A DNA stretch of 64,000 nt from Tetrastigma voinierianum. Its lineage: Eukaryota > Streptophyta > Magnoliopsida > Vitales > Vitaceae. The stretch's first letter is position 1, and each line of letters opens with the position of its first letter. The notes under the pieces were generated by a model. The model saw only the letters and a list, made by a program, of their open reading frames with translations, did not search any database and was not told where the DNA came from. This document shows positions 10,935-22,574 of this stretch, piece by piece. Position numbers and translations under genes: made by a program. The stretch spans positions 56,266 to 120,265 of the forward strand of contig JAEQBH010007387.1 in the NCBI GenBank assembly GCA_016808115.1. Reading direction: 5' to 3'.

Positions 10935-11817
10935 TAACTCTCTTATAGTTATATTTTTGTTTTAGCGAATTAATAAATATGGTTTACTACTTTAAAAGTA
11001 TTAGGGGCATTTGTTTTTAGCTTTTCTGAGAAAGCAAGTTGCTTTTAGAGAATTTAGACAATTGTTTTTTATTTTGGCATGACTTATTTCTAAATTTTTA
11101 AAAATTTTATTTTGAATAGAAAAAACCAAAATATTTGGTTTTTTATATTTAGAAAAAGACATATTTTAAAAGGAAAAACTATATTTTAAAATCTTCCTAA
11201 ATTATTCTAAAATCTTTAAAATCCACACATAATATTTTCAAAGAACAATTAGTATTTTAAAAGAACAATCTGACTGTCATCAACATATTTTTTAAATTAT
11301 TAATTTTATATATTCTATTTTAATTATATAAAATAGATAAATATAATAATAATTTTTTAACAATGATAATAATAAATGTTTTATCATAATAATTTTATCA
11401 CTTCTATTTTTTATCAATATATTAACATGTTATACAATTATTATACAAATATTTTTCATTTTATCATAAGAATAAAGTTAAACAAATATGTTAATTGGAA
11501 GCATATAAAAAACAAACAACTTAATACTTAATAGAAATACAATATTAAAAAAACAAACAACTTCATACTTAATATTATTAAGCCTTAATTAGCTAAATAA
11601 AATTTCTATTCAGTATTGAGTAAAAAAACAAACATCATTTTAGTTTTTGTAAGAAAATAAGAGGATTGAGTTCGTTTTTGTAAGAAAATAAGAGAATTGA
11701 GTTCATGTGAATCATATAAAAATACTTTTGAATTATAAATATTTTATTTCCAAAATATAAAAATTTATGTAATATTTATTTTCAAAATATTTATGGGTCC
11801 GAAAATGCATCCTCACG
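10935..11817. other. AT-rich DNA with possible MITE-like ends; no gene
   Basis: A GGGGCATTTGTTTTTAGC word near 11010 and an inverted AAACAAACATCATT word near 11630 hint at an hAT-like miniature element, but the match is too weak to call. A 31-base direct duplication lies at 11643..11704. Confidence 0.25.
11643..11704 (+). repeat. Direct tandem duplication, 31-base unit
   Basis: GTTTTTGTAAGAAAATAAGA plus RGATTGAGTTC-like sequence occurs twice in a row with one difference. Confidence 0.7.
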
Positions 11818-11976
11818 ATCTTATCAATTTCAACGTTGGGTATTGACTAATTTTCCTATTTATTATGAAAATATAAGAGGTATATAATATTTCCTTGATT
11901 ATGTAGTCATTATTTCTTTGATTATATGGCCGTTATATAATTTTTTTATTTATTAAGTACGAAAATATAAGAGGTA
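11818..11976 (+). repeat. AT-rich repeat block (GAAAATATAAGAGGTAT family), left part
   Basis: Units combine GTTGGGTAT, TTTTCCTATTTATTA, GAAAATATAAGAGGTAT and TTTCTTTGATTATGTAG. Copies resume at 17328..17621 and 19575..19670, so this is one tandem-like repeat region split by the copia element and by S1. Confidence 0.6.
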
Positions 11977-12215
11977 TTATGGATGTCCACCAAACTCTCA
12001 GTAATCACCGTGTAGATGCATTGAATATACGTTGATGTATATGGAGTTCTGAATGTGTAGGTTCTTTTATTTATATACGCGTGTGTATTCATGTATTAAA
12101 CCCTATAAATAGAGTGCTTTGTATGATCTTGTCTGGCATTGAAGGAATAGAAATCTCTCCTGATTTCTTGTATGTCTACCATTTCTATACTTTGTTAACT
12201 TCTATTTTATAATAC
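11977..12215 (+). repeat. Copia 5' LTR
   Basis: Shares TATTATGGATGTCCA, TTGATGTATATGG, TGTATTCATGTATTAAACC and GAAATCTCTCC with 17081..17327. It lacks the few bases (TGTATGAACTAA) that begin the 3' copy after its polypurine tract, so its left edge may be slightly truncated. Confidence 0.8.
12104..12111 (+). promoter_or_regulatory. Copia LTR TATA box
   Basis: TATAAATA, also kept in the 3' LTR at 17212..17219. Its position about 105 bases before the LTR end suits transcription start within the LTR. Confidence 0.6.
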
Positions 12216-12354
12216 ATTATCGGCCTGAAACTCTGTTGGATTTTCAGAAATATATTGAAGGTATATTGGAGGTGTGTTCATATGCAACTATCTCTTTTTT
12301 ATTTTACAATGTTATTATCTTATCTAATATTTTCCTTATATCTATAATAGTATT

Positions 12355-13226
12355 ATTATGTCCAAATCTTGCGAAATTGGAATTTGTGGCTCTTGATATC
12401 ACGGAAAGAATTTCTTGTCATGGATACTAGATGCTGAAATCCATGTAGATGCAAATGGTCTTGGAAATACAATTAAAGAAAGAATACAACATCCATTGAG
12501 AAAAAGCGAAGCGATGATTTTTTCTTCGTCGTCTACCTTCATGGAAAGTTGAAAAATTTGAATACCTCACCCAGTAAAGGATCCACTTGTTTACATGGAA
12601 GGTATGAACATCGAAGGCGGTAATTCTCCCAAAAGCTCACTATAGTGGATGCATTTGGGGCGCAAGATTGCAAATACGTAGTGAGTATAACTCAGCAATA
12701 TTTAGAATCGGTTCGATTCTGATTATATGGAGAAAAATTCTTGATGAGGATATGTTGGAGAAAACATTCTCCATTTTCATGCATCGATGTGCTCTGCGGC
12801 TGACAATATCGTGAAAGAAAAGGCTTTAGGAAATATTCTGAATTGATTTCATGTCTTCTTGTGGCCGAACAAAACAATGAGCTTTTGATGAAAAATCATG
12901 AGGCTCGTCCAACTGGTTCGGCTCCATTCCCTGAAGTGAATGCGGCAACATATCACCCTTATAATGGACAAAGTCGAGGCCGCGGTCGCTGGCGTCGCGG
13001 TCATAGTCGGGTCGTGGAGCGTGGAGCGAGGACATGGTGCATAATAGTTACAATTACGATCGACAACCCAAGAATGTCGAGAATATCAAGCGGGGAGAAT
13101 ATTGAAAGAACTGACAAAAGTGGTGAAAATAGCAAAATGGTGACAAATTTATGCTATCGTTGCGGCATGAAAGACCATTGGTCACGTACCTGTCTTACAC
13201 CAAAACATTTGGTTGATCTCTACTAA
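12355..13226 (+). pseudogene. Copia gag with zinc knuckle
   Basis: The first part is frame-shifted but shows SWILDAEIHVDANGLGNTIKE (near 12425). From 12843 a 127-residue open stretch begins MISCLLVAEQNNELLMKN, has an Arg/Gly-rich segment, and ends with a complete CCHC knuckle at 13152..13193: CYRCGMKDHWSRTC (C-X2-C-X4-H-X4-C), then the conserved TPKHLVDLY. The knuckle would bind genomic RNA during packaging. A stop after LVDLY and further frameshifts separate it from protease. Confidence 0.85.
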
Positions 13227-13539
13227 GAATCGCTGAAAAAGAAAGATAAAAAAGCTGTAGAGACAAATTTTGTTTCAAAGGATGAGAGTGTTGATCCACG
13301 ACCTTAATGATATATTTCATCCCGGATATTTGCGTTTCTTTATTCGGCTGAAGCGGAATATTAAGCACTTGTTTGGTGATGAAAATCTCCAAATAAAAAT
13401 AAAATATTTCCCGTTTATATTTATGTATTTGGGTCTACTGTTATGTAAGTCGTCGTACTACTGAATAATGAAAGTTGTTTTTGTTATGTGTTATTTTATG
13501 ATTTTCTTATTATATATCTTGTTTCTCATGAAGAATATG

Positions 13540-13800
13540 GAAACTCATCTGGTGGGATCCTCAATCGGTGACAATGATATGTGTCTCGCAGATAGTGCAT
13601 CAACGCATACTATACTTAAGGATAAAAAATTCTTTTCCTTTTTAATAATGCAAGGATCAGTTGTGAATACAATATCGGGTAGTGAAAAATTGATTGAGGG
13701 CTCCGAAAAGAGCTAATATATATTGTTACGGGAACAAAGAATTCATATTGATGATGCGTTATATTCTGCAAAGGTCTCAAAGAAATTTGTGAGTTTTAAA
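13540..13800 (+). pseudogene. Copia protease
   Basis: MCLADSASTHTILKDKKFF holds the aspartic protease site in its copia form (D-S-A-S-T) at about 13579..13620, followed by NTISGSEKLIEGS. The frame stops at 13717. The protease would cleave the gag-pol polyprotein. Confidence 0.8.
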
Positions 13801-13989
13801 GATATTCGATGAAATGGATATCATATTGAGACTACGAATGAAGACAACAACGAGTATTTATATATTGCAACGTTGTCTCGGGTAAGAAGAAGAGAAAAAT
13901 ATATTGGAAAAATTACCCACGTTTCCCTACGGTTTGTACGAAACATAAGCACAATTGAGGCACATGTAGTAAACGGTTCTTGATGAAAA

Positions 13990-14880
13990 TAATTTTATTG
14001 TTTGGCATGACCGATTAGGACATCTAGCGTCTATAATGATGCGGAGAATCATTAAAAATTCAGAAGTGGGCATTCTTGAGAAAAATCAAAGATTTTTACG
14101 TCCAATGTGAATACCATATTAATGGCTGCTTGTTCGAGGGAAGTTAATTATAAGGCCATCTGACAAAAATAAGAGACAGAACCCCTTGCATTTTTGCAGC
14201 GTATACAAGGGGATATATGTGGAACTATTCATCCCACCATGTGAACCATTTCGATATTTTATGATTCGATTGATGCATCAGAGATGGTCACATATGCATT
14301 TACGTTATCAGCGTAACCAAGCATTTGCTAGATTGCTTGCTCAAATAGTTCGGTTACGGGCTCATTTTCCAGATTATCTGATTAAGTCAATTCGTCTTGA
14401 CAATGCTGGAGAATTTACTTCCCAAGCTTTTAATGATTATTGTATGTCTATTGGAATAACCGTTGAACATCACAGCATATGTTCATACAAAAGCGGTCTT
14501 ATGAATCGTTTATTAAGCGCCTTCAATTGATTGCAAGGCCGTTACTAATGAGGGCCAGCTCCCGACTATTGCTTTGGGTCATGCTATTTTGCATGCGACG
14601 GCAGTTAGTATTAGACCAACGGTGTCATGAGTTCCTCTCCTTCCTGGTGGTTTTGGTTGAGAACCAGAGTATTTCCCATCTAAGGATTTTTGGGTGTGCG
14701 GTATATGTTCGGATTACTCCCACCCTGACCTTAAGATAGGTCCCAGGTGAGAATATATGTTGGATATGAATCTCCATCGATAATCAAATATTTAGAGACA
14801 TCAATTGGAGATTTATTTACGGCTCGTTTTGCTGATTGTCATTTTGATGAATCAGATTTTCCAACTTTAAAGAAAGAAAA
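13990..14880 (+). pseudogene. Copia integrase
   Basis: An HHCC relic VWHDRLGH lies near 14002. The core shows GDICG near 14205 and RLDNAGEFTSQAFNDYC around 14394..14445 (second catalytic Asp). The region carrying the catalytic Glu is frame-shifted (IKRLQLIARPLL near 14506). ISHLRIFGCAVYV follows near 14672. Integrase inserts the cDNA; several frame changes make this copy inactive. Confidence 0.85.
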
Positions 14881-15360
14881 TAAACAGTTGGAAAAAGTTA
14901 TTAGTTGAATCGTGTCGTTGTCTCGTCTTGACCCTCGCGTAAGGAATATGAGCGCGGTTCAAAAAATTATTCATTTGCAATTTAGCAAATCAATTGCAGA
15001 TGCATTTACTAATCAGAAGAGAGTAACTACATCTTACATACCAGTTTGCTAATGCTTGATTAGAATTGATGTCCACATGCAGGACAATGCATTTGCTAAT
15101 GAACACAAAGCATCGGTGAAAGCGTTGTCGACCGATTGGTTCCCGAGATAAAAATCCTCGGAAGAAAGGATCGAAATGATCGGTTGAAATTGATGGCTCT
15201 AGAAGAGTCCCCGGTTGTAATTCGAGGAAAATTGGTACACGAAACTTGTGACAATCGGGAGATCTTGATAAACTATGTCACAACTAGCCAAAGTGGAATC
15301 GAATAAAATCGGCGTCGATGATATAATTTGCATAATGTAGCTTTCAAACATTGTTAATAT
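14881..15360 (+). other. Integrase-RT linker of the copia element, decayed
   Basis: Variable and stop-rich, with scattered traces such as SIADAFTNQKRVTTSYIP near 14990. No domain is expected here. Confidence 0.45.
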
Positions 15361-15369
15361 GTGAGGACT

Positions 15370-16345
15370 TGGCAAAGTTTGTCGAGGTATGGGGAAGATG
15401 ATTGGCCAAAATGGAAGATGCAATTGAAGCGAATTGAATTCTCTTTCAAAACCACAGTTTTGGTCCTATTATTACCTGCACGATGGTTTCAAACACAGCA
15501 GGATACAAATGGGTATTTATTGCGAAAGCGAGGCGGCAAATAAAGAGTTAGTGTCGAGATATAAGTGCGAATTAGTTGCACAAGGATTCTCTCAAAAGAC
15601 TGGCATTGATTATGAAGAGGCGTGTTCCACGTAGTGGATGCAACTGCTTTTCGATATTTAGTGCTTTGGCAATACATGGAAAAACTTGGTAGCTGTGTTT
15701 AATGGTTGTAGTTCTGGCTTATTTATGGACCACTTAGTATGACATTTACATGAAAATCCCGGAAGGATTAAAATTACGCAACACATAGTGAGGTCCTAGA
15801 ACTTTACTACGATAAAATTATGCGAGATCTCTATATGGGTTGAAACAATGCGGGCTGACATGTGGTATAATCGTCTTAGCGAATATTTATTGCGAAAAGG
15901 TATAAGAATGATCCCCTTTGCCCCGTGTGGCACATTAAAGATCTAGATCCGAGTTTGTTATAATTTCAGTTTATGTTGATGACTTGAATATTATTGGAAC
16001 TACGAATGAGCTTTCAGAAGCAGTAGTCAACTTAAAGAAAGAATTTGAGATGAAAAATCTGGGAAAAACAAAACTTTGCCTTGGTTTGCAGATTGAACAC
16101 TTAGAGAATGGAATTTTGTTCATCGTCGGCTTATATATCAAAGGTGTTGAAACGATTCTATATGGATAATGCCCATCCATTGAGCACTCCAATGGTTGTA
16201 AGGTCATTAGATGTGAATAAAGATCCTTTCCGACCTAGGATGGATGATGAAGAACTTCTTGGTCCTGAAGTACCATATCTTAGTGCTATTGGAGCACTAA
16301 TGTATCTTACCGTCATCACGACGATATATAATTTTCTGTAAATTT
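15370..16345 (+). pseudogene. Copia reverse transcriptase
   Basis: Traces read EDDWPKWKMQL, CELVAQGFSQKTGIDYEEA (about 15566..15622) and, at 15972..15983, the catalytic Y-V-D-D within VYVDDLNIIGT. KKEFEMKNLGKTKLCLGLQIEH and HPLSTPMVVRSLDVNKDPF follow. The metal-binding aspartates are intact but frames shift at least four times, so no full enzyme is made. Confidence 0.9.
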
Positions 16346-16960
16346 ATTAGCAAGATATAGTTCTTGTCCAACAAGAAGACATTGGAATGGAGTTAAACAT
16401 ATATTGAGGTATCTTCAAGGTACGATGGATATGGGCCTATATTATCCCAATGTGCCCAAAGCAGAATTAATTGGTTATGCGGTCACGGGATATGTCGACC
16501 CCGTAATGCTCGATCCGCAAACGGGCTATTTGTTCACATGTGGTGTCTGACCATTTGTGGCGTTCTACGAAACAATCAAGTACCGCCACATCTTCTAATC
16601 ATGCGAGATCTTAGCAATTCATGAAGCAAGTCGGGAATGTTTTTGGTTAAGATCTGTAATACATCATATTCGAGGGTCATGTGGTTTGTCTTTTAGCAAG
16701 GAGGTCCCGACGACCTTGTATGAAGATAATGCTGCATGCATTGTTCAATTAAAAAATGGGTACATTAAAGGGGATAGAACAAAACATATATCACCAAGTA
16801 CTTTTTTCACTCATGATCTACAAGAAGGGTGATATTAATGTTCAATCAATTAGTTGACTAATCTAGCAGTTGTGTACAGGCTCTACTACTTACCCAACAT
16901 TGAAAAGGTAGTTCATAGCGTTGAGTCACTTGTGACTCGGAAGATTTAAGTGATGTTGAG
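16346..16960 (+). pseudogene. Copia RNase H
   Basis: ARYSSCPTRRHWNGVKHILRY opens this part (about 16350), followed by TGYLFTCG, ILAIHEASRECFWLRSV and LYEDNAACIVQLKNGYIKGD-like segments. RNase H removes the RNA strand of the hybrid. Frameshifts interrupt it several times. A purine-rich CATCAAGGGGAA at 17057..17068 is the likely polypurine tract. Confidence 0.8.
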
Positions 16961-17080
16961 AAGGGAGTAATTTTTTATCTCATGCTCTTTTTTCCTTCAC
17001 CATGGTTTTGTCCCACTGGGTTTTCCTGGTAAGGTTTTAATAAGAGCTATCTGGACATCAAGGGGAATGTATGAACTAAT

Positions 17081-17327
17081 ATTATGGATGTCCATAAACT
17101 CTCCATTAATCTCGATATTAATAAATTTACATTGAATATACATTGATGTATATGGGTTGAATGTGTGAGTTACGTATTTATATACACATTAATGTATTCA
17201 TGTATTAAACCTATAAATAAAGAACCTTTGTACATAGTCACAGCCACACATGAAGGAATAAAGAAATCTCTCCCACTACATTTCTTCTATATCTCACGCT
17301 CTCTTATTCTTTCCTGTTTTTTATAAT
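17081..17327 (+). repeat. Copia 3' LTR
   Basis: Matches 11977..12215, with TATAAATA at 17212..17219. The LTR may begin at 17069 (TGTATGAACTAATATTATGG), right after the polypurine tract. Confidence 0.8.
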
Positions 17328-17621
17328 AAGAGGTATGTAATGATTGATTTTCTCTTATTATTGAAGAATTTTCCTGTTGGTAGAAAATAGCAGAGGTATG
17401 TAATAGCCTCGAATCTTATCGATTATTTTCTTTAATGGAAAATGATTTAATGTTGGGTATCCACTAATTTTTCTATTGTAATATTTCCTAGATTATGTAG
17501 GTGTTATTTCTTTGATTATGTAGTCCTTATGCAACTTTCCTATTTATTAAATAGAAAAATATAAGAGATATGTAATAATTGATTGATTATCTTCTTGTTG
17601 AACAATTTTCCTATTTGATAA
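17328..17621 (+). repeat. AT-rich repeat block, middle part
   Basis: Three further partial units carry AAGAGGTATGTAATGATTGA, CAGAGGTATGTAATAG and AAATATAAGAGATATGTAAT. It lies between the copia element and S1. Confidence 0.6.
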
Positions 17622-19574
17622 TGTGAAACCCCGAGAAAATCGAATTTTCTCAAAAAGGGCAAAATCGTCAATTCGGTCAAAACCTGAAATTTTTCTAGAT
17701 CTCGGATGATGAAAGCGGTTTCTACGCGTTGGAATCGTCGCGAAATCTAGCCAACCGTCAGATTTCGTCGAGATTAGAACGGTCGGGATTTGCATGTTTC
17801 GAGCCTTAGAGTGTCGAGTCTTGGTAAAAGCGATCTTGATGTGACAAAGGTGTATATAACATGTACTCATGTGACACATGTTGCATGAGTAGAGAAATGA
17901 TGGACATGGACGGTTTAGATAGTGCAAAGTGGCAAAAATATAGAGGAAGGGACATAGATGGCATTATAGAATTTGTTTTAAATGATAATAAGACGAAATA
18001 GAGAATAGTATTGTCTCCTGCCTTAAGAGCCAAAGAAAAAGCGTGAAAGGGGAAAAGATCTGACTTTGATTTTAGTTTTTAGTAAGAAGACCTGCTCTAG
18101 ATTTGACGATCAGTAGTCGAAAGTCTTGACAGAAGGAAAGCCATTCTGGCGACCGGGCCCTGCAGCGTGGGTACTCCTGGGTTGGTTTACAAAAATACTC
18201 CATTGAGGTGAGGTTTTATCTACTTGGTTTACACTTTGTTTAAAATGTATTTATGATGTAAGGTTGATTGAGGCCGTGGTGGTCGTTTGATGAGTCCCAC
18301 AATCTTGGGACCGAAGTGTAAAATTATAGAAACCCCATTTGAGTGCGATCTGGCGGCTGTCCCACGGACTGTTTGGGTTGTTTTTGGTATAGTTTATGAA
18401 ACAAATTGTATTGTGATGTGTATGAGGCTGGAAATGGCTATGAATTCGAGTCCACGAAGTGGAACCGATGTTTGGTGATTGGTCGTGAACAGTAACCAAG
18501 GGTTTTACTGTTCACGTGAATAGTGTTCACGAAATAATTTTTGTGAAATAATGTGTTTTGTTGAGTGATTCAAATCGAATTGCTCATGTTTGTTAATTAG
18601 CCCACGTGAGCTAATTTTTGGTGTAATGTATTGAGAAATTGCATAACATGTTTGTGTGATTTAAATTATGTTAATATATGCATTATGATATATTTACGTG
18701 TGTTGTATAATTGTGAAATGGCACCGTACATTTCATATGCACGGAGTAACCTAGAAATTAGGTGTGAGTGCATGACATGGTTTGAAGCGAACATGATTGC
18801 GAGAATTTCACAAGATGATTTTTTGGGAGAATGGGGTTGAGAGACAGTTCAACAGATCATTTCGGATGAGGACCATGACTGTTCGGGAAGTTCTCCAACA
18901 TATTCGCCTTGGAGGGTAGTCCCTTATTTTTACCGACAAGTTCGATAGTGTATTTTCGAAAACAACAAGATTTGTTTTAAAAATGATGTTTTTCTCATAC
19001 ATGGCTTAGGCAGGTGTGAAATTGATGAGGACAGGACATGGGTTGGTCATGTAAACATTAGTAGGATCGCGCGATTACTTGAATATGTGTTTATTGGAGC
19101 ATTGCATATGCACTTAGGTAAGGTAACCCATTTAAGGTGATTCCACTGCGAGCATTAGCTCACCACTGTCGAGGAATTATATTATTTGGTCTACGGGGGT
19201 GTGCGAGAAATGGCTCATCTTAGAGGCCGATTTTGAAGAAAGTCGGGTTGTGGCTTTGAGGGTTTTTATGATGTATACATGTATTAGAATTTTAGACTTT
19301 TAATATATGTTGTATAAGAGTAAAACTTTAACTCTTGAAACTATGGTATATAGTTGGTATGTTGATGAGTATTGTTGTATGGGCCCAAGTGGCCGTTTTT
19401 ACTCATGTATATATCTTCTGATGTTGATGATTGGGACAGGTGGTTCTTGGGTAGAAGCTCCCATTCAAGGGGCTACGCACGATTTTAAATGAGTCGTGTC
19501 GGGTTATCAGGCATTCCACGAGTTTTCATGAGTTGACAGGTTGTCAACGGACCCCCGGGAAATGGGGCGTCACA
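17622..19574 (+). mobile_element. S1: solo LTR, TGTAAGACC gypsy family, with target duplication
   Basis: Begins TGTGAAACCCCGAGAAAAT and ends GGGGCGTCACA. It is flanked by perfect 5-base duplications GATAA at 17617..17621 and 19575..19579. No internal region is attached, so it arose by recombination between two LTRs. It is the clearest reference for this family's ends. Palindromes TTCACGTGAA (18511..18520) and the AATTAGC/GCTAATT G-box block (18595..18616) are intact. Confidence 0.9.
18511..18520. promoter_or_regulatory. Perfect palindrome TTCACGTGAA with G-box core
   Basis: A 10-base palindrome containing CACGTG, 84 bases before a second CACGTG palindrome (18595..18616). It also survives in the E1 3' LTR (8801..8810). 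Paired G-boxes suggest an LTR enhancer; this is inferred. Confidence 0.45.
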
Positions 19575-19579
19575 GATAA

Positions 19580-20191
19580 TAAAATATGAGTTGTTGTACT
19601 TTTTTTCTATTTGGTAAGAAAATATAAGAGGTAGTTGTCGTTATACCTCCTACGATATTTTATTAGTTATATATAGAATGAGATACCTTAAGAAATGCTT
19701 TACTTTGCAAATATGATAAAATATTATAAAATATGAAAAAAAAAAAAAAGGTAATTGATTATGTTGTAGGATTACTTTTTTTCCAACATTTATGATAATG
19801 ATTTAAAAAATTAAATGATGTCAATATCATTTATGATTTTTTTTTTTGTAATGACTTTATAAGAGTGTCTTGACCTTGAGAAGTTGGCTTTCATTTTAGC
19901 ATATTTTATATAAATAGGTAACATGTAATCATTTTAAAGTAATTAGTTAGATTTTTTTTTTGTTTACTTTTTCCATCCAAAATAAATTATCTATATTTTA
20001 AAATATCTAACTTAATTTTATCATTTTAAACTTTCCAAGTGATATTCTCGCTTCTAAAACCAAAATGAAACACTTTTCCTTTTAAAATCTCAAATGAAGC
20101 TCTATTTCCACCTTAAGTTACAAATTTAAGTGAATCTCTATAAAATTTAGTTTGTAGATGTTCAAACAAAGTAATTGAAAAAAAAAAAACA
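19580..20191. other. AT-rich DNA between S1 and E; no gene
   Basis: Starts with a last unit of the AT repeat, where AAAATATAAGAGGTA and an inverted TACCTCCTACGATATTTT form a stem-like pair (19617..19665). The rest is low-complexity and unrecognised. Confidence 0.4.
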
Positions 20192-22480
20192 TGTAGCGCC
20201 CCCAAATCCGAAGTCGGTTGACAACCGTCAATCCAGCGAATTCCTATGGATTTCGTGTGACTGATACCACGCTATTGTCCTATTTATCGGGATCCATATT
20301 TTCACAAAAATCGGGCAAAGTCTCCTTTGTTCGGGGAAATCTACCCAACATACAACCTGTAGAACAGTATAATCATAACCCATCCAGGGTCTCAACAGAA
20401 GTGGTATTGACCACACATGGTCCATCTGTCCATATCCCTAATATACATCCCTTTACCGGGACCCATTCATTCGCATTTAAATCTAAAATATGAAAATAAA
20501 AAACTTAATTACAATTTGTAAGAGTCCAATCACGACCCTCTTACCATAATTACATACCCGACTATTTAGACAATAGTCCCAATAGAATTTAGTTACAATT
20601 CTTTTATACAAAATACTTTTTACAATGGAAATATCAAGGCCACACATTGGCCTTTTTCATAATCACGGCCTCGTCGGAGCGATGTCTCCTTGTACACCCC
20701 TTGTACCTAAAGGGTCCCACGACGGGGTGAGCAATGCCCAATAGAAAAATTCTCCTACAAGGGCTACTCCCCGCCTAAATGCACATGCAATGGCATACAT
20801 ACATCAAACCACATTCCATTCAGAAAATGCAATCCTATATGGAATATTTTATGTCATGCATGAGATGAGACTCCTCATGCCTGCAGTCCCAGATCGACTC
20901 CCTCACACATGCAAATGGCAAGTGTGAAAACCAATCATTGGTATTTCACCCAATGACTTAACCCATTGGACAATTCTCTAATATTCATTTGAATTTTATC
21001 AAATCCCATGTGTTTATTTGGGTTGTGAATTTCCGGGGTCTCACCACAGGCTTCGCACGCCTTCCAACACTTTCACGAACTTTTATAGCTGGATACATAT
21101 GTTTAACCAAGAATAAAATTTGGGTCTTTCACCTTGGGGGGATTTGCCCCATCTTTACTTCACCCAAACACACGTGATTTATTATTATTATTATTGTTTT
21201 ACACAACCGTGAGTCTCGAGTTTGGACATTGTCCCATTTCCGGGCTCACCACATTCTGAGAATGGTGAATAACTAACACCATGCACACACGAGCTTGGCG
21301 CAGTGTTGGAGTGCATCGAAATGCATCTATGTCATTTCATGCTATGTCATGCTACATGAACAATATTTATAAATTCTGGATAATTATATTTCCTACATAT
21401 AATTTCCATTCATCACAATTTCCATGTTAATACATTCATCACAATTTCCATGTTAATACATCACGCAAGCACATATTAACATGATTTTTACACACAACAA
21501 CATATTACTTATTTTTCCAACAATACACACAAAATGGCCTAAATCTCGGATCCATATAAACAGGACACCTCTCGGTACCTTCATGGCTATGAACCAATTT
21601 TGGTTTCATTCGTCATCGAATTATTGTGATACCAAAATACACAACAAAACCCGAAGACATTAGTCCCTAGATCAAAACCAAACCTCAACATAGTCCGAGA
21701 TTGCCCGGAACCAGTCCTAAAAATTTCCAATATTCAGTCCTAAAATCTTGGGACTAAATCACACGACCAGTTTTGGCCTCGAAGAACGCCTATGCCATTA
21801 AATGGCCTTTAGGCTAAAAATAATCCAAGTAGGAAAATTCCCTACCTTGTGGCGTTTGACGAAACTCCAAGATTTTGGTACCCATGAGTAGCTCTCGATG
21901 TGTGGACCGACTTTACCTCTTGCTTCGATGAAAACCCACGACTCGATTTCCGTAGATCTTAGAGAGAAGGTAGAGCTTCTCTCTCTAAAATTCTCTTCTC
22001 CCTCACTCTCCTGCACACTGCCCCCAAAAAATGTGGCCCTCTTTGACTTTTCTCCTTATTTAATCCATTTTTTCCCCTTAAGTTTGGCTACATGGCTCAC
22101 ATTACGTCGTATTAATCGATCTCTCTCATTCGAGTCCGTTTTGCGGCTTGATTTATTTCTTTTTAATTCAATTTATTTTAAATGAACTTAGATCAAGTCA
22201 TTTCCCGACTTCCAAGATTTTCGTAAAAATCTCGTCCTTGGAGTCACTGGGGACTTATCACCTAGAAAATCGTAAAAATATTCCAATTGTCTGGTGTGAA
22301 ATTTTTTGGGTCATTAGATTTTCGCGAGACGAATCAACGGCTTACGATTCGTTTCGTCTCAAAGATCCCTAAATTTTCTGGCTTCATGAACCATTTGGCA
22401 ATTATTATTATTATTATTATTATCATTATTATTATTTTGCCATTTTTTCTTGAAAATTAATAATTTTCCTGGGTTGTACA
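20192..22480 (-). repeat. E 3' LTR
   Basis: On the minus strand it starts TGTACAACCCAGGAAAATT right after a polypurine tract and ends TTTGGGGGCGCTACA at 20192. It is a distant relative of the TGTAAGACC family (shared GGTTGTCAACC-type end and CTCCTTTG segment). An ATT microsatellite lies at 22401..22436. Confidence 0.8.
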
Positions 22481-22497
22481 TTATTCTCCCCTTAAAA
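22481..22497 (-). other. E polypurine tract
   Basis: On the minus strand TTTTAAGGGGAGAATAA lies directly before the LTR start TGTACAACCC. This fixes both the orientation and the LTR boundary. Confidence 0.75.
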
Positions 22498-22574
22498 TAA
22501 TTTAGTCCCGAAATTCCCACACAAATACACATCAAATCACATGCGTATGCAATTTCCATTCTATTTCCAATATT

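Larger units (their letters stand above)
11977..17327 (+). mobile_element. Decayed Ty1/copia LTR retrotransposon
   Basis: Two short related LTRs (about 240 bases) flank gag, protease, integrase, RT and RNase H in the copia order (integrase before RT). Flanks carry AAGAGGTAT on both sides, but that word is also part of the surrounding repeat, so the 5-base target duplication cannot be isolated. Each domain has stops and frameshifts. It inserted into the AT-rich repeat region. Confidence 0.9.

Noticed and set aside
10990..11640. hAT-like MITE with GGGGCATTTGTTTTTAGC ends
   Set aside because: The right end matches poorly and no 8-base target duplication is visible.
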